Below, piece after piece: positions 1 to 9,437 of a DNA stretch of 64,000 nucleotides. The stretch lies in NCBI RefSeq assembly GCF_003233845.1, contig NZ_QKRB01000053.1, positions 248,001 to 312,000 of the forward strand, in the 5' to 3' direction. The notes under the pieces were generated by a model. It was not told the DNA's origin. It saw nothing but the letters and a program-made list of their open reading frames with translations, and made no database searches. Positions within the stretch are counted from its first letter, which is position 1. Each line of letters opens with the position of its first letter. The position numbers were made by a program, and so were the translations under genes. The stretch is from Paenibacillus sambharensis. Its GTDB lineage: Bacteria > Bacillota > Bacilli > Paenibacillales > Paenibacillaceae.

Positions 1-1820
1 CAGCCTCGGTCCTGATGCTCTACAGGCATGGCAGCTAGCAGCTCTGCCAGGGAGAACAGCACCCAGCCGTTCCCCCGGCCCCATGGCACGCCGGTCGCCC
101 TGCCGAATTTGAAGTCATAGACATGCGACATGATCTTCTGCTCCGGTAAGAACAGGTAACGCCGGTACAGCCTGAACTGCTTCGCTGCGTCATCCAGATA
201 AGACGGATCGCCGGTAAGCCCGGCATAACGGGTGAGGAAGGGCACGCTCATGTACAGGTCGTCGCACCACATCGTATGCTGCATGAAATCTGTGCTGCCC
301 CGCACGCGGTACAGCGCCCCGTCCGGCAGCCGGTCCTGCCGCCGGCTTATGTACCCGGCAATCCGGTCAGCAGCGGCACGTGCACCCGGCAGCTCCCCGT
401 TCTCCATCGCCGCCAGCATCGCAGCCCCGAAGGAGCCGCAGTCGTCCAGGCTGTCAATCGCGGCCAGCTGGTGATTAATTCCTGGTGCGCCATAGAGCTC
501 CCTGTCCCGGCAGGCATAACGGTCCATCTGCGTGCACGCACCGATGTGACGGCGCGCATAAGCGGAGAAGTCTGTTCGTCCAAGCTCTTCGGCCGCCGCC
601 AGCAGGCCGTACAGCGTTACCCCGAGCGGATAATTCCAGCGCCCGTAATGAGTGGTCTCCACATAAGGACGGATGACTGTATCCGGCTGGTCCGCCTGCC
701 AATATACCAGGGCACTCCCTTCCCCTTCATAAGGGATATCCAGTCTGCACAGTGCCTCAAGCTCCGGCTCCGCTCCAGCTGCACAAGGACCAAGAAACAG
801 CCAGGGTCCCGCGTCCGCGCCACGGACCTCAACCGGCTTGACCAGCTGATAGTCTCCTGAAGCCTGCAGAGCCGCCAGCTCTGCTTCCCAGTTTCCACCT
901 GCACATACAGCATGTATCAGCACATCATGAGTGCCGCCGCGGACGGGCAGCTCCAGCATGACCATGCGCCGCTCGGGTCCAGCCGATTGATAGACTGGCA
1001 GGCCTCCCACGAATACCCGGACTTGGCCAGCCACATACCCTTGAAGCCGGACCTGCCGCTCCTCAGCGGCATCCCAGTCAGCCACAAGCCGGGACCACCC
1101 GTAAGCCGACCTCCCTTCCTGCCTGCCGAACAGCCTGACAAACGAGCCGACTGCCAGCTCCTCTTCCGTCCAAGCTGCCTCGGGCAGCCACTTGAGCGGA
1201 GAGGGCTGAGCAACCGCCGGGTTCAGCAGAAGGGCGTCCGTCGGGCTGTCGGTGCCATTGTAGTCAACCGGCTCTGTGAACAGCCAGCCCTCCTGTCCTT
1301 CACGTCCTCCTGCGGGAATGATCACATGAAACGGCATTCCTTTGATCGAGCCCGTGCCGAAGAGCCCCCCGCAGCCGATCCCGGTCTTGATGAACCGCAG
1401 CACAAGCTGGTTCCAGCCCTGCCGGAGTCCATGCCGGAACCAGTAGCGGCGGTCAGGAAACACCTCCTGCTCGATATTCGACTTGAACGCTTCCTCCCCG
1501 TTTATATACAGCACAGCCGGACCGAAGCAGCTGATGCTGAACGGCCGCATGCCAGCCTCCCCGCTCCAGAGCTGCGCCCATACATACACGGCCTGGCCTT
1601 CCCGCATCTGCGGGAACCTGGATGCCAGGTCGAAGGTGTACCGGAAATCACTTCCCCGCCGGAATCCGCCCTTCCAATAACCCCTGTATACGAACGGCGC
1701 TTCAGGCTGATCAGCGATATATCGCTCCGCCACCAGCTGCATGGTCTCGCGGGGGTCATTCCCGTCTCGAACGAAGCTCTCCGCCGGGCTGCTGTATGTC
1801 TCGGCCGTCCATTCATTCAT
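1..1820 (-). CDS. GH105/GH88-type unsaturated glycuronyl hydrolase, partial (3' end beyond window)
   Basis: The frame is open from an ATG at 1820 to the window edge, about 606 codons with no stop. Roughly residues 390-606 resemble YteR/YesR-type unsaturated rhamnogalacturonyl hydrolases: a HYGRWNYPLGV-like stretch, then MWCDDLYMSVPFL near residue 516 (the aspartate pair region) and WGRGNGW near residue 580. These enzymes remove the unsaturated uronic acid left by lyases. About 390 residues of apparent beta-sandwich sequence precede the hydrolase domain, far more than in YteR (about 370 residues in total). There is no signal peptide, so it should act in the cytosol. The start overlaps the stop of the upstream propeller gene as ATGA, which indicates translational coupling in the importer operon. 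Confidence 0.85.
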   Translation of the reverse strand, partial: MNEWTAETYSSPAESFVRDGNDPRETMQLVAERYIADQPEAPFVYRGYWKGGFRRGSDFRYTFDLASRFPQMREGQAVYVWAQLWSGEAGMRPFSISCFGPAVLYINGEEAFKSNIEQEVFPDRRYWFRHGLRQGWNQLVLRFIKTGIGCGGLFGTGSIKGMPFHVIIPAGGREGQEGWLFTEPVDYNGTDSPTDALLLNPAVAQPSPLKWLPEAAWTEEELAVGSFVRLFGRQEGRSAYGWSRLVADWDAAEERQVRLQGYVAGQVRVFVGGLPVYQSAGPERRMVMLELPVRGGTHDVLIHAVCAGGNWEAELAALQASGDYQLVKPVEVRGADAGPWLFLGPCAAGAEPELEALCRLDIPYEGEGSALVYWQADQPDTVIRPYVETTHYGRWNYPLGVTLYGLLAAAEELGRTDFSAYARRHIGACTQMDRYACRDRELYGAPGINHQLAAIDSLDDCGSFGAAMLAAMENGELPGARAAADRIAGYISRRQDRLPDGALYRVRGSTDFMQHTMWCDDLYMSVPFLTRYAGLTGDPSYLDDAAKQFRLYRRYLFLPEQKIMSHVYDFKFGRATGVPWGRGNGWVLFSLAELLAAMPVEHQDRG

Positions 1821-3130
1821 TCCGCCGGCTCCCCCTTCCACAGATACTCCCCTCCTGGGTACAGGGTAGAGCTGTACAGCCGCTTCGGCTGAGGCAGCGG
1901 AACGCCCGGGTTTGCGGCTGTCAATTCTACAGCCTCCGAGCCAAAAACCGATACCGCTTCATCCGTATAGATCAGCACCTGCTCCCGTCCGCTGCCCGTC
2001 AAATCCGCATGCGCCGCGTAACCGTCAACCGGGAACACTGTGCTTTCCCGCATATATCCGTCATAGAGGGTTGGCAGGACACCGCCTCCCCGCCGGTAAG
2101 CGAGAATGTAGTCGAGCGGCCCCCCGTCCCAATTGCGGAGGGTCTCAATGATGGTCAGCCAGCCGCTAGTCTTCCGGTCTTCCTTCCAGATTTCCCGTCC
2201 CTGCGCATCAAGCAGGAAGAGTGCATCTTTCCCGGACTCCGTCAGCACGCCGGTCGTGTCCCCGCGCTCCATCCGGTCGAGACCGGCAACCTGAAGGCCC
2301 GGCAGATCAGAACGAAACTTGCCAAGCGCCACATGCTGCGACTCAATCGACCCTTCATACCGCCAGAGCTCCCGTCCCTCTCTGTCATACATAACGGTGA
2401 CGCTGCCGCCGACTACAATCTCCTCGCGGCCGTCCTGACCGTCTACATCCCCTACCCAAATGCAGTCCGCATGATCTTCCAGCTCCTGGCAGGACCACAG
2501 CATTGTGCCGTCATGATCCAGCAAATCATAACCCGCCATCACCTCGTCGCGGCCGTCGCCGTCCAGATCAAATACCCAGGGAAAGTGACCCGGGTTGCCA
2601 TCATGCGTCCACAGCAGGCGAAAATCCCGGTCCATCGCCCACAGCTTCTTGTAGCGGTCCTTCAGAATGACATCCCCGGCATGACTGCCTCCTGTTAAGT
2701 TAGCCACGACGATACAGTCATGGGCTTCCTCTCCCGGAAGCTCCCATGAGCGCTTCTCTTCTCCGGTTGCGCCATCCAGCACCCGGAACCGCTTGTTCAT
2801 CACGCATACGATTTCACAGATGCCATCCCCGTCAATATCGCATATTTGCGCCGGGTAGTCCGAACCGGGCCGGCCGGCATCCGGGTCAGGTGTGCCAACC
2901 TGCCAGAGCAGCCCTCCATCCAGGTCATAGGCAGTCATACACTGCACCTGATGCGGTACATACCGGTCATCAATGCCCCCGTCCGCCTGAACCATCACGA
3001 TCTCCATACGCCCGTCGCCATTGATGTCACCGAGCAGCATCTTGCATCGCACGCCAGCCTGCCGGATATCGAGCTTGCGCAGCAGAACCGCATCCCTGCT
3101 TACCGTATTCATCGTATTCATCGTATTCAT
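1817..3130 (-). CDS. Cytoplasmic FG-GAP/VCBS-type beta-propeller, possible polysaccharide lyase
   Basis: This protein of 437 residues has repeated calcium-loop motifs of the DxDGDG kind (GDINGDGRMEIV, DIDGDGICEIV, DLDGDGRDEV, DVDGQDGREEIV), spaced as in a seven- or eight-bladed propeller. PL11 rhamnogalacturonan lyases have this fold, but this protein lacks their N-terminal domain and is shorter. PL24/PL25 ulvan lyases are propellers of similar size. No signal peptide or membrane segment is visible. It sits between a binding-protein gene and a GH105 gene, so a role in trimming imported uronic-acid oligosaccharides is inferred. The N-terminus reads (MNT)3 because of a tandem 9-bp repeat; a GAGAAGGG site precedes the first ATG. 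Catalysis is not shown by the sequence. Confidence 0.7.
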   Translation of the reverse strand: MNTMNTMNTVSRDAVLLRKLDIRQAGVRCKMLLGDINGDGRMEIVMVQADGGIDDRYVPHQVQCMTAYDLDGGLLWQVGTPDPDAGRPGSDYPAQICDIDGDGICEIVCVMNKRFRVLDGATGEEKRSWELPGEEAHDCIVVANLTGGSHAGDVILKDRYKKLWAMDRDFRLLWTHDGNPGHFPWVFDLDGDGRDEVMAGYDLLDHDGTMLWSCQELEDHADCIWVGDVDGQDGREEIVVGGSVTVMYDREGRELWRYEGSIESQHVALGKFRSDLPGLQVAGLDRMERGDTTGVLTESGKDALFLLDAQGREIWKEDRKTSGWLTIIETLRNWDGGPLDYILAYRRGGGVLPTLYDGYMRESTVFPVDGYAAHADLTGSGREQVLIYTDEAVSVFGSEAVELTAANPGVPLPQPKRLYSSTLYPGGEYLWKGEPAE

Positions 3131-3168
3131 CGCCCTTCTCCCTTCATTGTTCGTGCCTTGACAGCAGC

Positions 3169-3216
3169 ATTGCCTGCGGGAGTGTGCTGCCCGGCAGCGC
3201 GTGTCCCGCAGGCAAT
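3169..3216 (-). terminator. Stem-loop after the binding-protein gene
   Basis: A 13-bp perfect arm (attgcctgcggga and its complement) encloses a GC-rich inner stem. It lies between the solute-binding lipoprotein gene and the propeller gene. There is no T-run on the downstream side, so it looks more like an mRNA-stabilising or partial-termination hairpin than a full terminator. This would let the binding protein be made in excess over the downstream enzymes (inference). Confidence 0.65.
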
Positions 3217-3264
3217 CCTTCCTGCATCCTATTGCTTGTTATCCGTTAGATTGCACAAGCGATC

Positions 3265-4851
3265 TTATTTAGAGTTGGATTCCTCATACAGCTTATTAAT
3301 CTCAGCAATATAATCGTCCCCTCCGCTGCTTCTCCAGAGGGCAATTGCTTCGTCCAGGCCCTTCTCATCAAGCTGGCCAACGATATATTTAATCCTTGCG
3401 TCAGCGATGATGTTGTCAAGCTGCTGGCCCTTTTGCGCGTAGACCTGAGACACAAGCGGTTCAGCCGGATTGGCCACGATGATCGCTTCGTTCGCCTTAT
3501 AAACCTCTTCAATCTGCTTATTCACGTCCGTCTGCTCCAGAGGCGGAAGAACCTGCGGGATAAACATCAGCATCTGATTCATCGCTTCATATTCCTTCAC
3601 CAGCGCAACATCAGCTTCTGTAACAGTCGAGACCAGGAACCCGTCCTTCATTTCGTAATGACGTCCTTCCATGCCGTATGACAGCAGCAGCTGCATCTTG
3701 GGATCATTGATCTGGTCGAGGAATTTCAGCACCCGCTTCAGCTCCTCCTCAGTCTTGACCGCGGATTTGGAGATGGCAAGCATCGAGGAATAGCCCTGTG
3801 TCGGCATATCCCGATGGCCCTTCGGACCGACCGGCGCCTGGTGCACCGACATATAGGAGGACTCGCGCTCCGCCTTATCCTGCATCCGGCCGTCGATCCG
3901 GCGGGCCATATCAGCAACGTCCACCACAGCGCCAGCCTGGCCGTTGACCAGCGGGTCCATCCAGACGGCAGGGTCCATGACCGCAAAGTCTTCGTTCACA
4001 AGCCCTTCTTCATACAGCTTGCGGAAGAAAGCCAGCGCATCCTTGTACTCCGGTGTCATATGAGTCGGCACCAGCTTGCCGTCCTCCCCCACGCCCCACT
4101 TGTTAGGCGTGCCGAACCAGACCTGCATGATATCCCACGGACCTGCATACTTCGTGACGACAAGGCCATAGGTATCATCCTTGCCATTGCCGTCCGGGTC
4201 CTGCTCCTTGAACGCCTTCAGCATGCTGTAGAACTCATCAATCGTCTTCGGCGGCTCCATGCCGACCTTCTCAAGCCAATCCTTATTGATCGTCAGTCCC
4301 ATCCGTCCAAGCGTCCGGGCACGATAAATGCCGTACAGCTTGCCGTCTATCGAGGAGTTGGCCAGCACCACGTCATTCGCCTGGCTGAGGTTCGGATAGT
4401 CCTTTAAGTAAGGGGACAGCTCCCAGAATGCTCCCGCCCGTGCTGCATTAATGAAGCTCGGCGTGCGGTCAACCACCATGACCGACGGCAGCTGACCGGA
4501 GGCAAGCGTAATATTCATCTTGTCAGGGTAAGAGCTGTTCGGCACAAACTGCATCGTGATGTCTGTATTCGTGTAAGACTCCAGCTCCTTCAGCACCGGG
4601 CTGTTCTTATCCGGCAGATCGGTCTTGAACGACGGTACCATAATGCTCAGCTTCAGCGGTGACTCCTCTGCCGTGCTGCCTGCGGCAGCGCCTTCCCCGG
4701 CCGTCTCGGCCTTCGTATCCGCCGGCTGGGTCCCGCCGCTGTTCCCGCCCCCTCCAGAACAGGCTGCAAGCACCGACAGCAGCATAACTACAGACAACAG
4801 CACAGCAAAGCCCTTGGCCTTACGGCCCTTCTTGTTCGCATACAGGTTCAT
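3265..4851 (-). CDS. ABC sugar importer, solute-binding lipoprotein (LplA-like)
   Basis: The 528-residue product starts with a lipoprotein signal peptide: a basic n-region, a hydrophobic core, and the lipobox LAAC followed by Gly/Ser-rich linker (Cys about residue 31). The rest reads as a family-1 extracellular binding protein of the large LplA/YtcQ type, e.g. VVDRTPSFINAARAGAFWEL and DPDGNGKDDTYGL, a calcium-loop-like motif common in this group. GAGGAGG lies 7 nt before the ATG. It follows the two permease genes on the same strand. Its position with GH105 and a propeller suggests rhamnogalacturonan or other uronate oligosaccharides as ligand (inference). No ATPase is encoded here; such importers use a shared MsmX-type ATPase. 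Confidence 0.9.
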   Translation of the reverse strand: MNLYANKKGRKAKGFAVLLSVVMLLSVLAACSGGGGNSGGTQPADTKAETAGEGAAAGSTAEESPLKLSIMVPSFKTDLPDKNSPVLKELESYTNTDITMQFVPNSSYPDKMNITLASGQLPSVMVVDRTPSFINAARAGAFWELSPYLKDYPNLSQANDVVLANSSIDGKLYGIYRARTLGRMGLTINKDWLEKVGMEPPKTIDEFYSMLKAFKEQDPDGNGKDDTYGLVVTKYAGPWDIMQVWFGTPNKWGVGEDGKLVPTHMTPEYKDALAFFRKLYEEGLVNEDFAVMDPAVWMDPLVNGQAGAVVDVADMARRIDGRMQDKAERESSYMSVHQAPVGPKGHRDMPTQGYSSMLAISKSAVKTEEELKRVLKFLDQINDPKMQLLLSYGMEGRHYEMKDGFLVSTVTEADVALVKEYEAMNQMLMFIPQVLPPLEQTDVNKQIEEVYKANEAIIVANPAEPLVSQVYAQKGQQLDNIIADARIKYIVGQLDEKGLDEAIALWRSSGGDDYIAEINKLYEESNSK

Positions 4852-4917
4852 GAATCGTCCTCCTCGGTTGTTTTACGGCCCAAGGCCGGTGTTCAGCTTC
4901 ATACGGATGAACAGCTG

Positions 4918-5802
4918 TTACCCCTTAATGGAGCCCAGCAGCATACCTTTGGCAAAATGCTTCTGAAGGAACGGGTAGACCAGCAGAATCGGGATCGTAC
5001 CCACCACGATGACGGCCATTTTGACCGACTGCTCGGGCGGCTTCACATAATTCGGGTCCATGCTCCCCACATCGCCTATCGCCATCTGCGACAGCATGAC
5101 AATTTCCCGGAGCAGCACCTGCAGCGGCCACATCGTATGATCATTGAGGTACAGCAGCGCAGAGAAGAAATTATTCCAATGGCCTACCGCGTAGAACAGC
5201 CCGAAGGTGGCGATGATCGGTTTGGACAGCGGCAGCACGATGCGCCACAGCACGCCGAGATCAGTACAGCCGTCGATTCGGGCTGACTCCTCCAGGCCAG
5301 GCGGCAGCTCCTGGAAGAAGTTGCGGATAATAATCAGATTGAATGCGCTGATCGCACCGGGCAAAATAACTGCAGCGTAGCTGTCCAGCAGACCAAGCTC
5401 CTTCACAACGAGATAGGTTGGGATCATCCCCCCGCTGAACAGCATGGAGAAGATGATCAGATTCATAATCAGCCGCCTGCCAATCAGATCACGCCGGGAC
5501 AGGGAATAAGCCATTGTCAGCGTGAATGCGAGATTGACCAGCGTGCCGACTGCCGTTATGAAGATCGACACCCCCATTCCCCGAAAGATCGTCTCCGATG
5601 AGAAGATATAATGATAGGCGCTAAGCGAATAGTCACGGGGAATGAGGAAGAAGGAACGCTCCGACAGCTCCGCTTCGGTTGCGAACGAGCCGGCGATAAT
5701 GTAGATGAACGGCAGTACGGTGACCAGCGCCAGAGCCGCAAGGAACAGATAATTCAGCCCGTCGAACATTTTTTCCGCGAGTGAGTCATGCTTGCTTCTC
5801 AA
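4918..5802 (-). CDS. ABC sugar importer, permease (YtcP/LplC-like)
   Basis: The 294-residue protein has about six hydrophobic segments. It carries the permease EAA loop, FFQELPPGLEESARIDGCTD followed by a conserved Gly-x-Leu stretch, which contacts the ATPase. It belongs to the binding-protein-dependent inner-membrane component family (CUT1, YtcP/LplC group). The start is TTG at 5802, with GGGGGC 8 nt upstream; no better ATG is near. It follows the partner permease by 21 bp and precedes the binding-protein gene by 66 bp. It should pair with the LplB-like permease as the transmembrane channel. Confidence 0.9.
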   Translation of the reverse strand: MRSKHDSLAEKMFDGLNYLFLAALALVTVLPFIYIIAGSFATEAELSERSFFLIPRDYSLSAYHYIFSSETIFRGMGVSIFITAVGTLVNLAFTLTMAYSLSRRDLIGRRLIMNLIIFSMLFSGGMIPTYLVVKELGLLDSYAAVILPGAISAFNLIIIRNFFQELPPGLEESARIDGCTDLGVLWRIVLPLSKPIIATFGLFYAVGHWNNFFSALLYLNDHTMWPLQVLLREIVMLSQMAIGDVGSMDPNYVKPPEQSVKMAVIVVGTIPILLVYPFLQKHFAKGMLLGSIKG

Positions 5803-5823
5803 GAGCAGACGCCCCCTTTCCCA

Positions 5824-6801
5824 TTAATAGAGCCCTTCCTTGCCGAACCGCTTGGCCAGCCAGTTGCTGCCGAAGATCAGAATGATTCCGACCACTGACT
5901 TGAACAGCCCGATCGCCGTGCTGTAGCTGAATGCGCCTTGTGTGATGCCGACAAAATAGACATACGTATCGAACACGTCCGCGACGGTGCGGTTAAGCGA
6001 GTTGGTCATCAGAAAAATCTGTTCAAAGCCGTTATCAAGGAAGTTCCCCAGCCGCAGGATAAGCAGAATTACAATAACTCCGCTGATGGCCGGAAGGGTG
6101 ATATGCCACAGCCGCTGGAAGCGGCTCGCACCATCCACAACCGCTGCTTCATACTGCTCCATATCGACCGATGCCAATGCCGCCAGGAAAATAATCGTGC
6201 CCCAGCCCGTCTCCTTCCACATAATCTGCAGAATAATCAGCGGCCGGAACCAGTCCGGATCGGACAGGAAATTGATTTTGGCGCCGGTCAATTGAACAAC
6301 CAGCTCGTAGATCACGCCGCCCTGCGTGGTCAGGAACACATAGGTCATGCTGGCCACGATAACCATCGAGATGAAATGCGGCACATAGACCATCGTCTGG
6401 ACGACCCGCTTGAAAATTCCCACCCGGATCTCATTAAGCAGCAGCGCAATAATGATTGGAGCCGGGAAGAAGAAAACCAGGTCATAGACGGCCAATATAA
6501 AGGTGTTGCGCAGCAGCCTTCCAAAGTCCGGATTGGAGAAGAAGTTGCGGAAATGCTCGAAGCCGACCCATTCACTGTTCCAGAAGCCTATGAACGGCTG
6601 ATAGTTCTGAAAGGAAATCAGCACGCCCCACATGGGCAAATATTTGAATACAAGGAAGTAAAGCAGCCCAGGCAGCAAAAGCACATACAGCCATCTGTCC
6701 TTCTTCAGCCTGCCAGCTAAGCCACGTTTCTTCTTCACCGGGACCGGGTCCGCACGTTCCGCGGCAATAACGGGCTCGGCAGGCAGCATCGTCGTTTTCA
6801 T
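5824..6801 (-). CDS. ABC sugar importer, permease (LplB-like)
   Basis: This LplB/YteP-type CUT1 permease has about 325 residues. A cytoplasmic basic N-terminus is followed by a first helix (LYVLLLPGLLYFLVFKYLP) and the family motif PMWGVLISFQNY. The EAA loop reads EAAVVDGASRFQRLWHITLP. I chose the ATG at 6801 because AAGGA lies 7 nt before it; an upstream in-frame ATG at 6837 has no site. It is the first gene of the transport operon, about 170 bp downstream of the AraC-type regulator gene, and forms the channel with the next permease. Confidence 0.9.
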   Translation of the reverse strand: MKTTMLPAEPVIAAERADPVPVKKKRGLAGRLKKDRWLYVLLLPGLLYFLVFKYLPMWGVLISFQNYQPFIGFWNSEWVGFEHFRNFFSNPDFGRLLRNTFILAVYDLVFFFPAPIIIALLLNEIRVGIFKRVVQTMVYVPHFISMVIVASMTYVFLTTQGGVIYELVVQLTGAKINFLSDPDWFRPLIILQIMWKETGWGTIIFLAALASVDMEQYEAAVVDGASRFQRLWHITLPAISGVIVILLILRLGNFLDNGFEQIFLMTNSLNRTVADVFDTYVYFVGITQGAFSYSTAIGLFKSVVGIILIFGSNWLAKRFGKEGLY

Positions 6802-6864
6802 CGGCTCATCCTTTCGGTTTGGAGTGTGTGGTTGCAACCCCTTGAACCGATTATGAGGGATGAA

Positions 6865-6878
6865 TGTAAGGGCTTACA
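6865..6878. promoter_or_regulatory. cre-like CcpA box before the importer operon
   Basis: The box TGTAAGGGCTTACA differs from the cre consensus TGWAANCGNTNWCA at one position and is a perfect palindrome around its centre. It lies 64 bp upstream of the LplB-like start, where carbon-catabolite repression would be expected. It is called from pattern only. Confidence 0.5.
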
Positions 6879-6895
6879 ATTCTACATTTTTGCAG

Positions 6896-6927
6896 GCGGA
6901 AATCCTTGTTCCATAAGGATTTTCCGC
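6896..6927 (-). terminator. Hairpin after the AraC regulator gene
   Basis: A 12-nt arm, gcggaaatcctt, pairs with aaggattttccgc across a short loop, just after the regulator stop codon at 6969. A weak A/T tail follows on the minus strand. It probably separates the regulator transcript from the transport operon. Confidence 0.5.
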
Positions 6928-6968
6928 TCTTGGTGGTACTCTTTTGCAACCCTGTACTTTGTTGCCTG

Positions 6969-9416
6969 TCAGGCCATCTCGCGGTACTGGGTGGGCGTAA
7001 CACCAGACTGCTTCTTAAATATGCGGTTAAAATAGCGCTGCTGGTAGCCGACCGCCTCCGCCACCTCGGTAACCTTCATATCCGTGCATCGCAGAAGCTC
7101 CTTCGCCCGGTTAATGCGAAGCTCGGTCACATAGTCGATGAAATTAACGCCGGTAACCTGCTTGAACAGCCTGCTCAGCGTATAGGAGCTAGTGCCGGCC
7201 AGATCAGCACAGCTTTCAAGCGAGATATCCTCAGCGAAATGACTCTGAATGTATTCTATGGTCTGCTCAACCAGCCGTCTCAGTTCAACACCGGCCAGTG
7301 CCTCCCGCTCGGATAAGAACGGCAGAATCGCCTTCTCCTTCAACAGCTTCAGCATCCGCTGCGGATCACGCAGCTGGGACAGCCGGCCGAACAGATTGGC
7401 GCCGCCGGACAGGCGCAGGGGGTTCACACCCGATTCCAGCATCATGTGGCGAATGCTTCCGAGCAGCTGCAGCATCGTCTGCTGCAGCTCCGTCTCCGTC
7501 CGGCATGCCCTGACAGCCTCCCCGAGGAAACGTCCGGCAGCTGCCTCCGCTTCCTCGCGTTTGCCCTGGCGCATGGCCTGCACAAGCTCCAGCTCCGTGC
7601 CGAACGGATACTCCGCCCCGCCATCCGGCAGGTCGTAATTGTCCGGGTCCTGCATATTAAGCAGCTGGTTGCGTCCGATAAGGCGGCGGAAGCCCGCTGC
7701 CCGTTCAAGCTCCATATACGCTTCGGTAACACGGCTTATCGTATCCACCGGCCGGCTAATAGCTGCCGCCACCTGAACACGCAGCAGCCGGTTCACAGCA
7801 GATGTTACTTCTCCGGCAAGCTGGCTGAGCAGTTCCGTACCCTCATCTTCTTCAGGCATAATAACGAACAAGCCAACCGAAAGATCATGAAAGTTGAGAA
7901 CATTGTATTGCTCCAGCCGTGCCGCCGCCAGCTCCTCCATAATGTTGGCCGCCGCAAAGGTCAGCAGGCTCTCATCCCCGTAGGAGAACCGTCCTTCCTG
8001 CTCCCAGCCCGTCAGCTGAAAGTGGACAATATAGAACCGGCTGCCCGGCGTCTCCCAGCCGTAACGCTTCATTCGCTCCCGCAGATGTTCTTCGGAATGT
8101 GTGTACAGGTGACCCTGCACAAGCTGGAAGAGAAACCCGGTCCGCAGGCTCGGCAGCTGGTCATTCAAGCGGTTCTCCAGGTCGCGCCTGACCGAAGCGG
8201 CCTGACTCCACTGACTTTCTATATATTGAAATTCATCTAAGCCTCTGGGCGCCTGGCCTGTATCGCTGTCAAACCGCCTGATAAGCCGCTCCACAGGCGA
8301 GTACATCCGGCGAGATGCAAGCCAGGAGAGCAGCAGCGCAAGCAGCAGACCCGTCGTGCTAATCAGCAGAATGATATTGGAGAGGGTAACAACAGGCGAA
8401 GTTATCGCCGTTACGGGCGCTGCCGATATGTAGGTCCACTCTGCTTCCACCCGTCTCATGGGACCATAGGATACGGAATAGGTTACCCCGCCATCCTCCC
8501 ACAAGAAGGTACCTGCCCGCTCCTTGCGCTTCAGCACTTCCTCACGCAGATGGGCCTGAAGCTCCTTGCCCCCGGACTTGTCCGAGATAACATATTGCCC
8601 TCCCTCATCAAGGAGGAAGGTTGCCCCCTCGTTGTAGGGGGTCATCGTCTTCAGCAGGCTGGCGAGTCTGTCCTGCTTCAGCGTCACGACAAGAACACCG
8701 AACGGGGCTGGACTTTCACCCGGAATGCGGTGAACCAGCCGAATGGGTTCATTCTCAGCATCCTCCCAAGCAGCCTCAGCCTCAAGGGTCAGCTCATCCA
8801 TTCCTGGCCTGGCGGCATCGGCAGGGGTCACGGCTTCGATCCCGCTCGCATCCCCGCCTCCTCTCTCATTGCCCCGAGAGACGCCTCCCGGTACTGTGCG
8901 GCCCGTCCAATAAATGCTTCGCGGGTCCGCCAGCAATCCCCGGTAGGCCTGTATGACTTGTGTGTCGGCCAACTTATAGTAGCCGGGCTTGAACAGCACC
9001 GGATCTTTACGGTCAATGAACAGCTCGACATTATCAATCAGCGGATGTGAGCCGTTCACAATGACCAGCGTCTTCGTAATGTCGTAGGTTTCCTGAAAGC
9101 TGTACACGTAATCCAGCTCCTTAAGCTCTGAGCCGAAGCGCGGGCTGAAGGCCCAATGAGACAAATCCAGCTCCAGATAGGCAAGCTGGTCATCAATATT
9201 GCGCACCCGCTCCGCGACCTGGCCCCTGTGCATATCGCTAAGATCCCGCTCCATTCCGCCGACGCCAAAGAAATAGATACAGACACCGGTGATAAAGCCC
9301 GGAATACTGGCGATGAGCAAAAACAGAATCAAGCTCTGGCGGTAGAATCTTCCCCTGTCCCCCAACCTGCGCCATGCTGTCTCAGGAAGCTTGACAAGAA
9401 GCTGGTTAAACTTCAC
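6969..9416 (-). CDS. Membrane-bound AraC-family regulator (YesS/YtdP-like)
   Basis: The 815-residue protein has a membrane segment near residues 25-50 (LILFLLIASIPGFITGVCIYFF), an extracellular sensor of about 290 residues with a Cache-like feel, and a second membrane segment near 340-362. The C-terminal 100 residues form a two-helix-turn-helix AraC domain (ISLESCADLAGTSSYTLSRLFKQ; VTEVAEAVGYQQRYFNRIFKKQ). The start is GTG with GGGTGA upstream. Proteins of this type sense a sugar outside the cell and activate the adjacent importer genes. Given its position directly upstream of the transporter, it is very likely the operon's activator. Confidence 0.88.
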   Translation of the reverse strand: MKFNQLLVKLPETAWRRLGDRGRFYRQSLILFLLIASIPGFITGVCIYFFGVGGMERDLSDMHRGQVAERVRNIDDQLAYLELDLSHWAFSPRFGSELKELDYVYSFQETYDITKTLVIVNGSHPLIDNVELFIDRKDPVLFKPGYYKLADTQVIQAYRGLLADPRSIYWTGRTVPGGVSRGNERGGGDASGIEAVTPADAARPGMDELTLEAEAAWEDAENEPIRLVHRIPGESPAPFGVLVVTLKQDRLASLLKTMTPYNEGATFLLDEGGQYVISDKSGGKELQAHLREEVLKRKERAGTFLWEDGGVTYSVSYGPMRRVEAEWTYISAAPVTAITSPVVTLSNIILLISTTGLLLALLLSWLASRRMYSPVERLIRRFDSDTGQAPRGLDEFQYIESQWSQAASVRRDLENRLNDQLPSLRTGFLFQLVQGHLYTHSEEHLRERMKRYGWETPGSRFYIVHFQLTGWEQEGRFSYGDESLLTFAAANIMEELAAARLEQYNVLNFHDLSVGLFVIMPEEDEGTELLSQLAGEVTSAVNRLLRVQVAAAISRPVDTISRVTEAYMELERAAGFRRLIGRNQLLNMQDPDNYDLPDGGAEYPFGTELELVQAMRQGKREEAEAAAGRFLGEAVRACRTETELQQTMLQLLGSIRHMMLESGVNPLRLSGGANLFGRLSQLRDPQRMLKLLKEKAILPFLSEREALAGVELRRLVEQTIEYIQSHFAEDISLESCADLAGTSSYTLSRLFKQVTGVNFIDYVTELRINRAKELLRCTDMKVTEVAEAVGYQQRYFNRIFKKQSGVTPTQYREMA

Positions 9417-9437
9417 AGAATCACCCCGTCGATATTA

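Noticed and set aside
912..1892. Long plus-strand open frame (326 codons)
   Set aside because: It is the antisense of the GH105 gene, whose frame gives family motifs; this one is Pro/Arg-rich with no recognisable domain.
1622..2698. Plus-strand frame of 358 codons
   Set aside because: Antisense shadow of the propeller gene; no ribosome site or domain.
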